Position numbers and translations under genes: made by a program
In this document: positions 9,125-18,082 of the stretch, in pieces
Layout of the letters: each line of letters starts with the position of its first letter
How positions within the stretch are numbered: position 1 is the stretch's first letter
The notes under the pieces: generated by a model
What the model was told of the DNA's origin: nothing
The model's database searches: none
What the model saw: the letters and a program-made list of their open reading frames with translations, nothing else
NCBI GenBank assembly: GCA_002730525.1
Contig: PCAK01000044.1
Coordinates: forward strand, 62,001-126,000
From: Acidobacteriota bacterium
GTDB lineage: Bacteria > Acidobacteriota > Vicinamibacteria > Vicinamibacterales > UBA823
Direction of reading: 5' to 3'
Length of the DNA: 64,000 nucleotides

Positions 9125-11566
9125 TCAGCTGGCGATGTGCGGGACCGGCGGTTCGGCGGAACGGCGGTCCGCCGGCTTGGCGGGTTGGAGCGCCAGATCG
9201 ATCACCTCATCGACCGAACTGACGTAGTGAATGGTCATCTCGCGACGCAGATCCTCGCTCAGATCCTCGTCGATGTTCTTCCGATTCAGCCTCGGGACGA
9301 TGACATGGGCGATCCCGAGGCGCCGCGCGGCGAGCACCTTCTCCTTGATCCCGCCGACCGGCAGCACCCGGCCCGTCAGCGTCACCTCGCCCGTCATGGC
9401 GAGGTCCCCACGGACCGGCCGCTTCGTCAGTCGGGACGCCAGTGCCGTGGCCATCGTGACCCCGGCCGATGGCCCGTCCTTGGGAATTGCGCCCGACGGC
9501 ACGTGCACGTGCAGCTCGGCGTGCTGGAAGAACGCCGTGTCGACGCCATAGTCCTCGGCGTGAGCCCTGAACCACGACAGCGCGGTCTGCGCCGACTCCT
9601 TCATGACGTCGCCGAGCTGTCCGGTCAGCGTCAGCGCGCCGCCGCCCGGCATCAGGGTCGCCTCGACAAACAGCACTTCCCCGCCGGCCGGCGTCCAGGC
9701 GAGGCCAACGGCCACGCCCGGGTCCTTCGTGCGGTCGGCCACTTCTTCGTCATGGAACTTCGGCGCACCCAACATTTCCGCCACGACGTCGGGTGACAGC
9801 GCGACCGGCGTCTCGACGCCTTCCGCTCGCTGCCGCGCGACCTTGCGGCAGAGCGCGCCGATCTCGCGCTCGAGGTTGCGGACGCCGGCCTCGCGCGTGT
9901 AGCCGCGGATCACCGCCTGGAGCGCGGCGTCCTCGAAGCTGATCTGCTCCGGTGTCAGGCCATGATTCTCGATCTGCCGCCCCACGAGATGTTCCCGCGC
10001 GATCTTCAGCTTCTCTTCGTCGGTATAGCCCGGCAACTCGAGCACTTCCATGCGATCGCGCAGGGCCGGCGCCACCGGATCGAGAACGTTCGCGGTCGTG
10101 ATGAACAGGATCTCGGACAGGTCGAAGGGGACGTCGAGATAGTGATCCCGGAACGTGTTGTTCTGCTCGGGATCGAGCACCTCGAGCAGGGCCGACGCCG
10201 GATCACCCCTAAAGTCCGACCCGAGTTTGTCGATCTCGTCCAGCACGAAGACGGGGTTCTTCGACTCCGCCCGCCGCAGGCCTTGAATGATCTGCCCGGG
10301 CAACGCGCCGATGTAGGTGCGGCGATGTCCGCGAATCTCGGCTTCGTCCCGCATCCCGCCGAGCGAAACGCGCACGAGTTTCCGCTCGACGGCCGCGGCG
10401 ATCGACTTGGCCAGCGAGGTCTTGCCGACGCCAGGTGGCCCGACGAAGCACAGAATGGGACTCTCGATCTCGGGGTTCAGTTTTCGGACCGCGAGATACT
10501 CCAGAATCCGATCCTTCGCCTTCTCGAGATCCGAATGGTCGGCATCCAGCACCGCCTTCGTTCGGGCCAGATCGATGATCTCCTCGGTCCTGGCATTCCA
10601 CGGAAGCGCCACCATCCAGTCGAGATAGGTACGCGAGACGGTGTACTCGGCGGCTGCGACCGGCATCTTCGACAGGCGATCCAGCTCGCGCAGCGCTTCC
10701 TTCAGCACGGCCTCCGGCAACCCGACGCCCTCGATCTTGGCCCGAAGCTCCTCGATCTCCTTCGCCTGCTCGTCGCCTTCGCCCAGCTCCTTCTGAATCG
10801 CCTTCATCTGCTCGCGCAGGAAGTAGTCGCGCTGGCTCTTGCCGACCTCGGACTGGACCTGCGACTGGATCTTCGACCCCAGCTCGAGCACCTCGAGCTC
10901 CTTGGTCAAGATCCGGTTCAGCCGATCCACGCGACTGCGGATGTCGAGCGTCTCCAGCACCTCCTGCTTCACCGATGTAGGAATCGTCGTGAGGCTCGAC
11001 GCAATGAAGTCGGCCAGCTTGCCGGCCTCGTCGATGTTCGACGCCAGCACTTGCAGGTCGTCCGAGAGCAGCGGTGACAGCGAGACCACTTGCTGGAAGT
11101 TCGTCTTGATGTTGCGTTGCAACGCGTCGATCTCGAGTCGATCCTCGTCCCCGATCACGTCCTCGGCCCGCTTCACCTCGGCCCGCAGGTAGGGATGCGC
11201 GGTCGCGAGGCCCACCAGGGAGACCCGCTCGAGGCCTTGCACGATGAGGCGCAGGCTGCCGTCCGGCAGCTTGAACATCTTGTGAATGTGGGTGACGGTC
11301 CCGACCGGAAACAGATCGTCCTGGGTCGGCTCCTCGGTGGAGGCCTCGCGCTGTGTGAACACGCCGATCAGCGACCCGGAGGAGGTGGCCTCGTCGATCA
11401 GGCGCACCGAACTCTCGCGGGCAACGGCCAGCGGAATGAACGAGTTGGGAAACAGGACCGTGTCCCGGAGCGGCAGCACCGGGACCTCTGCGGGAATAGA
11501 GGGCGGGAGCTCAGCGCTCGGGACGCTGTCGGTGTCGGTGTCGTGACGTTCGTCGTGATCGCTCAT
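9125..11566 (-). CDS. lon: ATP-dependent protease Lon
   Basis: Cytoplasmic AAA+ serine protease that degrades misfolded and regulatory proteins. 813 residues, normal for LonA. N-terminal substrate-binding domain from about residue 28 ([13 protein letters not shown]), a coiled-coil stretch near 250-300, Walker A GPPGVGKT at 376-383, then the C-terminal protease domain with catalytic Ser700 (DGPSAG) and Lys743 (GIKEK). Transcribed after the DksA/TraR gene with a 73-base gap. The ATG start gives a short acidic leader before the domain. Confidence 0.97.
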   Translation of the reverse strand: MSDHDERHDTDTDSVPSAELPPSIPAEVPVLPLRDTVLFPNSFIPLAVARESSVRLIDEATSSGSLIGVFTQREASTEEPTQDDLFPVGTVTHIHKMFKLPDGSLRLIVQGLERVSLVGLATAHPYLRAEVKRAEDVIGDEDRLEIDALQRNIKTNFQQVVSLSPLLSDDLQVLASNIDEAGKLADFIASSLTTIPTSVKQEVLETLDIRSRVDRLNRILTKELEVLELGSKIQSQVQSEVGKSQRDYFLREQMKAIQKELGEGDEQAKEIEELRAKIEGVGLPEAVLKEALRELDRLSKMPVAAAEYTVSRTYLDWMVALPWNARTEEIIDLARTKAVLDADHSDLEKAKDRILEYLAVRKLNPEIESPILCFVGPPGVGKTSLAKSIAAAVERKLVRVSLGGMRDEAEIRGHRRTYIGALPGQIIQGLRRAESKNPVFVLDEIDKLGSDFRGDPASALLEVLDPEQNNTFRDHYLDVPFDLSEILFITTANVLDPVAPALRDRMEVLELPGYTDEEKLKIAREHLVGRQIENHGLTPEQISFEDAALQAVIRGYTREAGVRNLEREIGALCRKVARQRAEGVETPVALSPDVVAEMLGAPKFHDEEVADRTKDPGVAVGLAWTPAGGEVLFVEATLMPGGGALTLTGQLGDVMKESAQTALSWFRAHAEDYGVDTAFFQHAELHVHVPSGAIPKDGPSAGVTMATALASRLTKRPVRGDLAMTGEVTLTGRVLPVGGIKEKVLAARRLGIAHVIVPRLNRKNIDEDLSEDLRREMTIHYVSSVDEVIDLALQPAKPADRRSAEPPVPHIAS

Positions 11567-11639
11567 ACGCGATCCGCGTTGCGCTCTGGTGCACGCGGGT
11601 CATGGCTCGAGTTGTAACCTCTCCAACGTCGAGCGGCGC

Positions 11640-12089
11640 TCAGTTGGAGGAATCCACGAAGAGGCCGGCCAGGCCGCGACGGTCGTCGCCCACCCGTTCC
11701 TCGGCCGCCTGCTCGCGGGCCTCCTCGCAGGCCTTGCACCTCACCGCGAACGGCAGGGCGCGCAGCCGCTGCTCGGCAATCTCGCTCCCACACTCGAAGC
11801 AGTTCCCGTAGGCACTGACCTCGAGCCGCTGCAGCGCCTCGTCGATCTTGCTGAGCGTCTCGGCCTTCATCTGAATCAGGGCGAACTCGATCTCGTCCTG
11901 AATGTCCGACTCGGAGCTCTCGACGGAGTCCAGGACGCCGTACATCGCCGCACCACTGCCCTCGACACGGACGTCGCGCATCCGTTCTTGCACCTCGGCT
12001 ATGATGTCGCGCCGCCGCTCCTCGAGGATCAGCTTCAGTTCGGCGTAGCGTTCTTCTGCGGGACTCGTCGTTGTCGTCTTCGTTGCCAT
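11640..12089 (-). CDS. TraR/DksA-family zinc finger protein
   Basis: A 149-residue protein with a long N-terminal helical region and a C4 zinc finger using Cys97, Cys100, Cys118 and Cys121 (CFEC and CKAC). DksA-type proteins insert a coiled-coil into the RNA polymerase secondary channel and act with (p)ppGpp; Rel, which makes that signal, is 2 kb away. The acidic tip resembles DxxExS (DSVESSES) rather than the canonical DksA DxxDxA, so a DksA-like but not identical role is likely. A strong ribosome site GAGGAG (complement of 12098-12103) sits 8 bases before the ATG. Lon follows on the same strand. Confidence 0.88.
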   Translation of the reverse strand: MATKTTTTSPAEERYAELKLILEERRRDIIAEVQERMRDVRVEGSGAAMYGVLDSVESSESDIQDEIEFALIQMKAETLSKIDEALQRLEVSAYGNCFECGSEIAEQRLRALPFAVRCKACEEAREQAAEERVGDDRRGLAGLFVDSSN

Positions 12090-12614
12090 CGTACTTTCTC
12101 CTCACCCACCCGCCGCGTCGCGCGGAGCTCGCGACTCCTGCGCTCCGGTGTCGCAAGCCGCCTGCCACCACCGCGCGCCGCGTCCTGCTGCGGTGCGCTC
12201 GCGCCGACCAGCGCCTTCCAATCGTGCCGCCTGGGATAGTGCCGAGGGTCAAAGGAGTGGATGAGGGAGGGTGTCTCGTCTCCGCCCCTACGACCCCCGG
12301 TCGTCCCGGGTCGTGCAAGCTATATCGCTCATTCCAAACAACTTACACGGCACGATGTCGACTCGCGACTCAATTCCGTAGCCGTGCTACCCATATAGAC
12401 GACGCAACCTCCCATCCGGTTTCTGAGTTTTCGTCGACGGGCAAACTTTGCAAGAAAGCCCAATGAAACGGACCGATCCGTGTCGGATGCCTCGAAGGGC
12501 CCGGTTCCGAAGGGATTATCGGCCGACTCGAATCGATCCTATGGCGGCTGGGGTGTCCAAGATTGACCTGTCATCGACGAGTGTGAAAGGCTGTGCCGTT
12601 CTGAGGCGCCCACC
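12090..12614. other. 525-base intergenic region
   Basis: This gap separates the divergent DksA/TraR and Cys-rich-protein genes. Apart from the GAGGAG ribosome site at its left edge, it holds one imperfect hairpin with arms ACGACCC at 12290-12296 and GGGTCGT at 12308-12314, and an AT-richer stretch near 12320-12365 and 12415-12465 that would suit promoters. I found no convincing sigma-70 hexamer pair, no tRNA-like fold and no credible short gene. Open frames that cross it have no ribosome site and no family resemblance. Confidence 0.5.
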
Positions 12615-13322
12615 ATGGCGGACAGTCGATGCATCTCCTGCGGACGGCGGAAAGGACGACGGGTGTGCCCGGCGCTCGCCGGCTCAATCTGCCCGGCCTG
12701 CTGCGGCACGAAGCGCCTCGGCGAGATCGCCTGCCCGCCCGACTGCACCTATCTGGCCACGGCCCGACATCACCCCCCCGCCGTGGTCCAGCGCCGCCAG
12801 GAGCGCGAAGCCAGGTTCCTGGTGCCGCTGATCCACAACCTGTCCGAGCGGCAGCACCGGCTATTCCTGTTCGTTCAGAGCGTGATCGTCCGTGCCCGAC
12901 CGTCAGCCCTGCCACCGCTGACCGACCGCGACGTGGCCGATGCGGCTGCCGCGCTGGCGGCCACGCTCGAGACGGAGCGTCGCGGCATCATCTACGAGCA
13001 TCACGCCGCGTCGCTGCCGGCGCAGCGCCTGGAGCAGGACCTCGCCGCGGCGGTCGAGACTCACCGCAAGAACGGGCCGGCTTCCCTGGACCGCGATCTC
13101 GTCACCGTGCTCCGCCGCACGGAGCGTGCGGCCCGCGCCGCGGCCGAGCACCTAGTCGGAGGCGACGAAGCCTACCTCGACCTCGTCGAGCAGACGCTTC
13201 GCCACGTCGCCCAGCAGAGCGGCGCCGACGAGAGCCAGCCGCACGGAGCCGGCGAGGCCGCCACGCAGCCCGATGGGGCAGCGGAGCCTGGGAAGACCCC
13301 GGGAAGCCTCATCGTTCCCTGA
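12615..13322 (+). CDS. Conserved-looking protein with N-terminal Cys-rich zinc-binding region
   Basis: I do not recognise this 235-residue protein. Its first 44 residues contain eight cysteines (6, 9, 18, 26, 29, 30, 40, 44) in CxxC-type pairs, with CPACCGTKRLGEIACPPDC as the densest block, suggesting a two-zinc or treble-clef-like module. The rest is helical and Arg/Ala-rich, ending in a low-complexity Gly/Ala/Glu tail. Base composition matches neighbours and the Cys pattern argues that the frame is real. No signal peptide. It lies just upstream of rpmB, which has its own promoter. Start ATG 12615 has only a weak ribosome site. Function unknown. Confidence 0.75.
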   Translation: MADSRCISCGRRKGRRVCPALAGSICPACCGTKRLGEIACPPDCTYLATARHHPPAVVQRRQEREARFLVPLIHNLSERQHRLFLFVQSVIVRARPSALPPLTDRDVADAAAALAATLETERRGIIYEHHAASLPAQRLEQDLAAAVETHRKNGPASLDRDLVTVLRRTERAARAAAEHLVGGDEAYLDLVEQTLRHVAQQSGADESQPHGAGEAATQPDGAAEPGKTPGSLIVP

Positions 13323-13388
13323 GCGATCAGCGCCCGAGAGACCGAGGAGCACCGAGAGCCGACTGGCGGCTCAGGCCGTAGGCCAGTA

Positions 13389-13397
13389 TGGTATAAT
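13389..13397 (+). promoter_or_regulatory. Extended -10 promoter for rpmB
   Basis: TGGTATAAT, a perfect extended -10 (TGnTATAAT). No good -35 is visible 17 bases upstream, which is typical of extended -10 promoters. The predicted start near 13404 gives a leader of about 70 bases before rpmB. Confidence 0.75.
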
Positions 13398-13475
13398 CAC
13401 GGGTTCTTCGGGAACGATGCGATGACGCCGTGCGCGTGGCTTCCGCCAGCGACGGCGACCGAGGGAGAGAGTGAA

Positions 13476-13667
13476 ATGGCGCGACGATGTGAAATCTGCG
13501 GCAAGGGACCAAAGTTCGGGCGGAACGTCAGCCACGCCCACAACGTGACTCCACGACGGTTCGAAGCCAACATTCAGTCGGTCCGGGCGATGATCAACGG
13601 CGGCGTCAAGCGGATTCGCGTCTGCACCCGCTGCCTCCGTTCGGGCAAGGTCACCAAGGCCGCCTGA
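13476..13667 (+). CDS. rpmB: Large-subunit ribosomal protein bL28
   Basis: A 63-residue ribosomal protein beginning MARRCEICGKGPKFG, with the typical NVSHAHN block and a second Cys pair (VCTRC) near the end, so it is the zinc-ribbon (C+) form. The frame is open further upstream, but this ATG follows the ribosome site GGGAGAGAG and matches bL28 N-termini. It is driven by the extended -10 at 13389 and is followed 17 bases later by ridA, probably on the same transcript. Confidence 0.96.
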   Translation: MARRCEICGKGPKFGRNVSHAHNVTPRRFEANIQSVRAMINGGVKRIRVCTRCLRSGKVTKAA

Positions 13668-13684
13668 CGCGTCGATCGAGCGTC

Positions 13685-14062
13685 ATGCGACAGGCCATTC
13701 AGACCTCCGACGCCCCCCAGGCGATCGGACCCTACTCGCAGGCCGTCCGGGCGGGTGAACTCCTGTTCGTCTCGGGGCAGATTCCGCTGGACCCGGCCAC
13801 CGGGGAGATCGTCGACGGCGACATCGCGGCCCAGACCGAACGGGTCATGGAGAACATCGGCGCGATCCTGACCTCCGCGGGTGTTTCGTTCGCGAATGTC
13901 GTCCGCACGACGATCTTTGTCGCGGATCTCGGCGATTTCGCCACCGTCAACGATGTCTACGCGCGCTACTTCGACGCGCCCGCGCCCGCGCGTGCGACGT
14001 TCCAGGTCGCCCGTCTTCCGAAGGATGCCCGCGTCGAAATCGACGCGATCGCCAAGTTCTAG
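13685..14062 (+). CDS. ridA: RidA family enamine/imine deaminase
   Basis: Small cytoplasmic trimeric enzyme (125 residues) that hydrolyses reactive enamines/imines made by PLP enzymes. Typical blocks are QAIGPYSQAV, FVSGQIPLDP and the C-terminal ARATFQVARLPKDARVEI, which supplies the substrate-carboxylate-binding Arg. It follows rpmB by 17 bases and converges on rel with only 23 bases between stops. Confidence 0.95.
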   Translation: MRQAIQTSDAPQAIGPYSQAVRAGELLFVSGQIPLDPATGEIVDGDIAAQTERVMENIGAILTSAGVSFANVVRTTIFVADLGDFATVNDVYARYFDAPAPARATFQVARLPKDARVEIDAIAKF

Positions 14063-14085
14063 AACTGCTCGCCCGGTGCGCCGCC

Positions 14086-16239
14086 TCAGCGCGCCGCCCG
14101 TTCGACATCCAGCACGCCGGTCACGCCGCGCAGCGACTTGACCACCTGGTCGAGATGCTCGACGTCTCGAACCTCGACGGTCACGCTGATGCGGCCACGC
14201 TGGTCGTCGCTGGTCGTCGCCTCCACCTTCTTGATGTTGGTGTCGATACCGGCGATCTGCGTGCTGATGTCCGCCAGCATGCCCCGACGGTCCTCGACCT
14301 GAATCGCCAGCCGGACGACGTAGGGCGACCGATCGTCCTGGCTGTCCCACGCCACGTCGATCCGCCGCTCGGGGTCGTAGAGCAGGTTCACCACGTTCGG
14401 GCAGCCCAACGAATGCACGGAGACGCCCTTGCCCCGGGTGATGTAGCCCACGATCCGCTCCCCGCGAATCGGGTTGCAGCAGCGGGCGCGAAACACGAGC
14501 AGATCGTCGAACCCGCGGACCGTGATCCGCTCTTCTCCCGATCGCGCATCCCGCGCACGCGGCGCAGACGCCTCCTGGGCTGGCGGCTCGGCCAGAGATG
14601 ACTCCGGCGCCAGCTTGCTCAGCACCTGCCGCGCGGCGACCTTGCCGTAGCCAATGGCGGCGTACACGTCCTCGATCTTCTGCGACCCGAGCTCCCCCGC
14701 CAGGCGACCGACCGCGTCCTCGGTCAGGGCGGCCTTCAGTCGAATGCTGTAGCGCCGCGCTTCGCGCTCCAGCAGCTTGCGCCCGACCTCGGTGGCGCGC
14801 TTCTTTTCCTCACCATTGATGAAGTGCCGGATCCTGTTTCGCGCCCGCGACGTCACGACGAAACTGAGCCAGTCGCGGCTCGGGCTGTGGCCCTGGCCGG
14901 TCACGATCTCGACGATGTTGCCGTTCGCGAGCGGCGTCCTGAGCGGCACCATCTTGCCGTTGACCCGGCCGCCCACGCACTGGTGGCCCACGTCGGTGTG
15001 AATCGTGTACGCGAAGTCCACGATGGTCGCGCCGCGTGGCAAGGCCTTGACCTCGCCTCGCGGGGTGAAGGAATAGACCTCTTCGGGGTAGAGATCGACC
15101 TTCAGACTCTGCATGAATTCCTGCGGATCGCGGACCTCCTGTTGCCACTCGAGCATCTGCCGCAGCCAGAGGAAGTACTGCTCGTCACGATCGGCCCCGA
15201 TCCGACCTTCCTTGTATTTCCAGTGCGCGGCGATGCCTTCCTCGGCCACCTGGTGCATCTCGGCTGTGCGGATCTGCACCTCGAACGCGAAGCCACGTTC
15301 ACTCACGACGGAGGTGTGCAGCGACTGATACCCGTTGGGTCTGGGCATCGCGATGAAGTCCTTGATCCGGCCGGGAACGGGCGACCAGGTGTGGTGGATG
15401 ATGCCCAGGGCAGCGTAGCAATCCTTGACGGAGTTCGTGATCAGGCGGAGTGCCACGAGGTCGTAGACCTGATCGACGCTGATCCGCTGGCGCTTGAGCT
15501 TCTGATGGATGCTGAACAGGCGCTTGATCCGGCCTTCCAGCTGCACGATCGGCACCTGGGCGTCCGTGAGCTTGGTCGCGATCGTCTGGCGGAGGTCCTC
15601 GATGAGCCCTTCGGTGGCCCGCCGCCGGTCCTCGACCTTCGCCCGCAGGGCCTCGTAGGCCTCGGGCTCCAGATGCCGGAAGGCCAGCTCTTCGAGCTCG
15701 TTCTTGACCTTGCTCATCCCGAGCCGGTTGGCGATCGGCGCGTAGATGTCCTTCGTCTCCTGTGCGACTCGGCGCCGGCGATCCTCCGGCAGATGGCCCA
15801 GCGTTCGCATGTTGTGGACGCGGTCGGCCAGCTTCACCAGAATGACGCGAATGTCGTCGACCATCGCCAGGAGCATCTTCCGGAAGCTCTCGGCCTGCCG
15901 CTCCTCCGACGAGGAGAACGGAATCGCCCCCAGTTTCGTGACCCCGGCCACGACGTGCGCGACCTCGGCTCCAAAGACCTCTTCGATCCGCTCGATCGGC
16001 GTCAGCGTGTCCTCGACGACGTCGTGCAGGAGCCCCGCGGCGATGGCGACGGAGTCGAGGTGCATGTCGGCCAGGAAATCGGCGACCTCGAGCGGGTGGA
16101 CGAGGTAGGGCTCGCCCGAATGACGCACCTGGCCCTTGTGCTCGTAGGCGGAGAAGACGCAGGCGCGTCGGAGCAACTCGACGTCGGCGTCGGGGTTGTT
16201 TCGCCGAACTTTCTCGATCAGGTCCTCGAACCGAATCAT
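14086..16239 (-). CDS. rel: Bifunctional (p)ppGpp synthetase/hydrolase Rel
   Basis: Makes and degrades the stringent-response alarmone. 717 residues with the full long-RSH layout: an HD hydrolase domain with intact His72-Asp73 and Glu76-Asp77 (HDVVEDT), a synthetase domain with the RXKD motif RIKD at 291-294 (the form found in bifunctional enzymes, not the EXDD of RelA), then TGS (about 390-450) and a C-terminal ACT domain. Both activities should therefore be present. Its promoter (16282-16311) faces the TPR-lipoprotein promoter. The DksA/TraR gene 2 kb away is a likely functional partner. Confidence 0.97.
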   Translation of the reverse strand: MIRFEDLIEKVRRNNPDADVELLRRACVFSAYEHKGQVRHSGEPYLVHPLEVADFLADMHLDSVAIAAGLLHDVVEDTLTPIERIEEVFGAEVAHVVAGVTKLGAIPFSSSEERQAESFRKMLLAMVDDIRVILVKLADRVHNMRTLGHLPEDRRRRVAQETKDIYAPIANRLGMSKVKNELEELAFRHLEPEAYEALRAKVEDRRRATEGLIEDLRQTIATKLTDAQVPIVQLEGRIKRLFSIHQKLKRQRISVDQVYDLVALRLITNSVKDCYAALGIIHHTWSPVPGRIKDFIAMPRPNGYQSLHTSVVSERGFAFEVQIRTAEMHQVAEEGIAAHWKYKEGRIGADRDEQYFLWLRQMLEWQQEVRDPQEFMQSLKVDLYPEEVYSFTPRGEVKALPRGATIVDFAYTIHTDVGHQCVGGRVNGKMVPLRTPLANGNIVEIVTGQGHSPSRDWLSFVVTSRARNRIRHFINGEEKKRATEVGRKLLEREARRYSIRLKAALTEDAVGRLAGELGSQKIEDVYAAIGYGKVAARQVLSKLAPESSLAEPPAQEASAPRARDARSGEERITVRGFDDLLVFRARCCNPIRGERIVGYITRGKGVSVHSLGCPNVVNLLYDPERRIDVAWDSQDDRSPYVVRLAIQVEDRRGMLADISTQIAGIDTNIKKVEATTSDDQRGRISVTVEVRDVEHLDQVVKSLRGVTGVLDVERAAR

Positions 16240-16281
16240 GACAAGCGGTGTCTAACCAATGAGATGCGGACTCCCTGCCCC

Positions 16282-16311
16282 ATCATAGGGACCGCTCTTG
16301 GAGTCGGTCAA
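16282..16311 (-). promoter_or_regulatory. Promoter for rel
   Basis: Reading the minus strand: -35 TTGACC (16311-16306), an 18-base spacer, and -10 TATGAT (16287-16282), both one base or so from consensus. The start would fall near 16275, some 35 bases before the rel ATG. Confidence 0.7.
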
Positions 16312-16323
16312 GCGGCGCTTGAC
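16307..16323. promoter_or_regulatory. Palindrome joining two divergent -35 boxes
   Basis: GTCAAGC GGC GCTTGAC is a perfect 7-bp inverted repeat with a 3-base centre. Each arm carries most of one -35 box, the rel promoter to the left and the lipoprotein promoter to the right. It could be an operator for a dimeric regulator or simply the result of symmetric promoters. Confidence 0.6.
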
Positions 16324-16347
16324 TGGCTGTTTTCGGGTCCATATACT
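16319..16347 (+). promoter_or_regulatory. Promoter for TPR lipoprotein
   Basis: -35 TTGACT (16319-16324), 17-base spacer, -10 TATACT (16342-16347). Both hexamers are one base from consensus with ideal spacing. The leader would be about 120 bases. Confidence 0.8.
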
Positions 16348-16472
16348 GGCTCGGCTCGGGGCGTTCTCGTGGGAGTCCCCCGGGACGTCGCGCCTCGCTG
16401 GCCGGTCGTGGCCGGCGGGTCTAGCGCGCTCCAGGTGGGGCCAAACTCGAGAAGCAGTTGAAAGGGGAAACC

Positions 16473-17447
16473 ATGAAGACTCGACGAATCGCGGCGCTGG
16501 CCGTCGTGGCCGGGCTGGGCATGTCGCTGGCCGGCTGCAGCCAGTACGCCATGCTGACGGCAAGGAAGAACTTCAAGGAAGCCAACGGCTTGTACAGCGC
16601 GCAGGAGTACGAGCGCGCGGCGTCGGCGTACGAAGAGACGCTCGTGGATCCCGCCGCACTCGAGGCGGCGCCCGAGCTGGCGGTCGCCTATTTCTACCTG
16701 GCGAACAGCTACGACAACTTGTACCGGCCGACCCGGAGGGGCGAGCCCGCCAACGACGACCTGCTGGTCAAGGCCGTCGAGAATTATCGGCTGGCGTCCG
16801 AGCGGATCGTCGACAACCCGGACATGCAGCGGCTCTCGCTGGAGTACCTCGTGGCCAGCTATGGTGCCGACAAGCTGAATGACCCCGGCCAGGCGGAGCC
16901 TATCGTCCGCCGGATGATCGAGTTGAACCCCGACGAAGTGTCCAATTACATCGCACTATCGCGCCTGTACGAGGACTCCGGGCAGTACGATGCGGCCGAG
17001 GAGATTCTCGTCAACGCGCGTAGCGTTCGACCCGACGATCCTGCGATCTACCTGCAGATGGCGGCGTACTTCAACCGGCAGGGCGACTTCGAGCAGACCA
17101 TGGTCGCGCTCGAGGAACGCGCCGGCATCGAGCCGGATAATCCGGAGGCGTATTACACGATCGCTACGTATCGCTGGGAAAAAGCCTTTCGTGACTTCCA
17201 GATCACCGACGAAGAAAAGGAGCAGCACGTGGCGGACGGCCTCGTCGCGATCGACCGTGCGCTCGAATTGAAGGACGATTACCACGAGGCGATGGTCTAC
17301 AAGAACATCCTGCTCAGAATGCAGGCAAACGCCACGACGGATCAGGCCGAGCAGGACGCGCTGATCGCCCAGGCGGACGAGCTGCGCGACCGGGCCGAGG
17401 AACTCCGACTGGAGCAGCAGGCCGTGGCCGCCCCCAGCGGCGGGTAG
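16473..17447 (+). CDS. TPR-repeat lipoprotein
   Basis: A 324-residue exported lipoprotein. The signal peptide ends in the lipobox LAGC with Cys22, then a helical tetratricopeptide array covers most of the protein (for example the repeats around LNPDEVSNYIALSRLYEDSG and RPDDPAIYLQMAAYFNRQGD). TPR lipoproteins are scaffolds for envelope complexes; no partner is encoded beside it. The ATG at 16473 is chosen over an upstream TTG because AAAGGGG sits 6 bases before it and the signal peptide begins there. It has its own strong promoter and a terminator at 17473, so it is a single-gene transcript. Its exact role is unknown. Confidence 0.88.
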   Translation: MKTRRIAALAVVAGLGMSLAGCSQYAMLTARKNFKEANGLYSAQEYERAASAYEETLVDPAALEAAPELAVAYFYLANSYDNLYRPTRRGEPANDDLLVKAVENYRLASERIVDNPDMQRLSLEYLVASYGADKLNDPGQAEPIVRRMIELNPDEVSNYIALSRLYEDSGQYDAAEEILVNARSVRPDDPAIYLQMAAYFNRQGDFEQTMVALEERAGIEPDNPEAYYTIATYRWEKAFRDFQITDEEKEQHVADGLVAIDRALELKDDYHEAMVYKNILLRMQANATTDQAEQDALIAQADELRDRAEELRLEQQAVAAPSGG

Positions 17448-17472
17448 GGCCCATTTCGAAAACAGCGGAACG

Positions 17473-17506
17473 CGGCCGGTTTCCCCCGGGGAGACCGGCC
17501 GTTTTT
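17473..17506 (+). terminator. Rho-independent terminator of the TPR lipoprotein gene
   Basis: 8-bp stem CGGCCGGT (17473-17480) with ACCGGCCG (17494-17501), with further inner pairing of CCCC and GGGG, followed by five T. It lies 25 bases after the stop codon. Confidence 0.9.
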
Positions 17507-17540
17507 CGTGTACCTGAACTAGTAGCACAGCGTTCGGTAC

Positions 17541-17576
17541 AAGAAAAACGGCGCGTGTGCATCCGCACACGCGCCG
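17541..17576 (-). terminator. Rho-independent terminator of the tonB-exb operon
   Basis: Perfect 12-bp stem CGGCGCGTGTGC (17549-17560) with its complement (17565-17576), loop of four, and on the minus strand a following T-run (complement of AAGAAAAA at 17541-17548). It lies about 30 bases beyond the exbD stop at 17609. Confidence 0.93.
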
Positions 17577-17608
17577 CTCGAACTCTTCGACCGTGGGGGG
17601 TGTGAGCG

Positions 17609-18082
17609 CTAGTTGCCGCCACCCGCCTGCACGCCAGCCGCCCGTCGCATCCCGTCGGTGACGATCCCGACCTTCTCGACACCGGCACCCTTCGCCGCAT
17701 CGACGATGTCGATGATCTCGCCGTAGCGGAGCGTGCCCGCGCCAGCAATGAACATCGTCTTGTCATTGCGCTGCTCGTAGATGTTGCGGAGCCGATCCGG
17801 CAACTGCCTAAGCTCGACATCCTGCTTATTGACCGAGATCCTCCGGTCGGCGGTGTACTCGAGCACGATCTGGCTCGTGTCGGGCTGTGCCTGATTCGCT
17901 GCCCGCGTCTCGGCCGGGAGGTTGATGTCGACGCCCTTCTGGGTCAGCGGCAACGCCGCCATGAAGATGATCAACAGCACCAGCAGCACATCGATCATCG
18001 GCGTGACGTTCATGTCACAGCTCGCCTCCAGCGTCTTGCTCTGAAAGACGTCTTCCGCACCGAAATGCTGGTGTGCCGACAT
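17609..18082 (-). CDS. exbD: ExbD/TolR family protein
   Basis: A 157-residue inner-membrane protein with one N-terminal transmembrane segment carrying the essential aspartate (NVTPMIDVLLVLLIIFM) and a periplasmic C-terminal domain. With ExbB it uses the proton gradient to energise TonB. It is the second of two neighbouring ExbD paralogues and the last gene of the operon; its ATG overlaps the stop of the upstream ExbD by one base. The extended Cys-containing N-terminus (about 22 residues) differs from its partner. Confidence 0.93.
   Translation of the reverse strand: MSAHQHFGAEDVFQSKTLEASCDMNVTPMIDVLLVLLIIFMAALPLTQKGVDINLPAETRAANQAQPDTSQIVLEYTADRRISVNKQDVELRQLPDRLRNIYEQRNDKTMFIAGAGTLRYGEIIDIVDAAKGAGVEKVGIVTDGMRRAAGVQAGGGN

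Noticed and set aside
12290-12314. Hairpin as terminator of the DksA/TraR or other gene
   Set aside because: Only 7 bp with poor inner pairing and no T-run on either strand.
12448-12831. Plus-strand open frame of 127 codons upstream of the Cys-rich gene
   Set aside because: It overlaps the Cys-rich frame, has no ribosome site and has random-looking composition.
14824-16461. Long open frame (545 codons) on the plus strand opposite rel
   Set aside because: It is the antisense shadow of a GC-rich gene. Rel on the other strand is unmistakable and the shadow has no family features or ribosome site.
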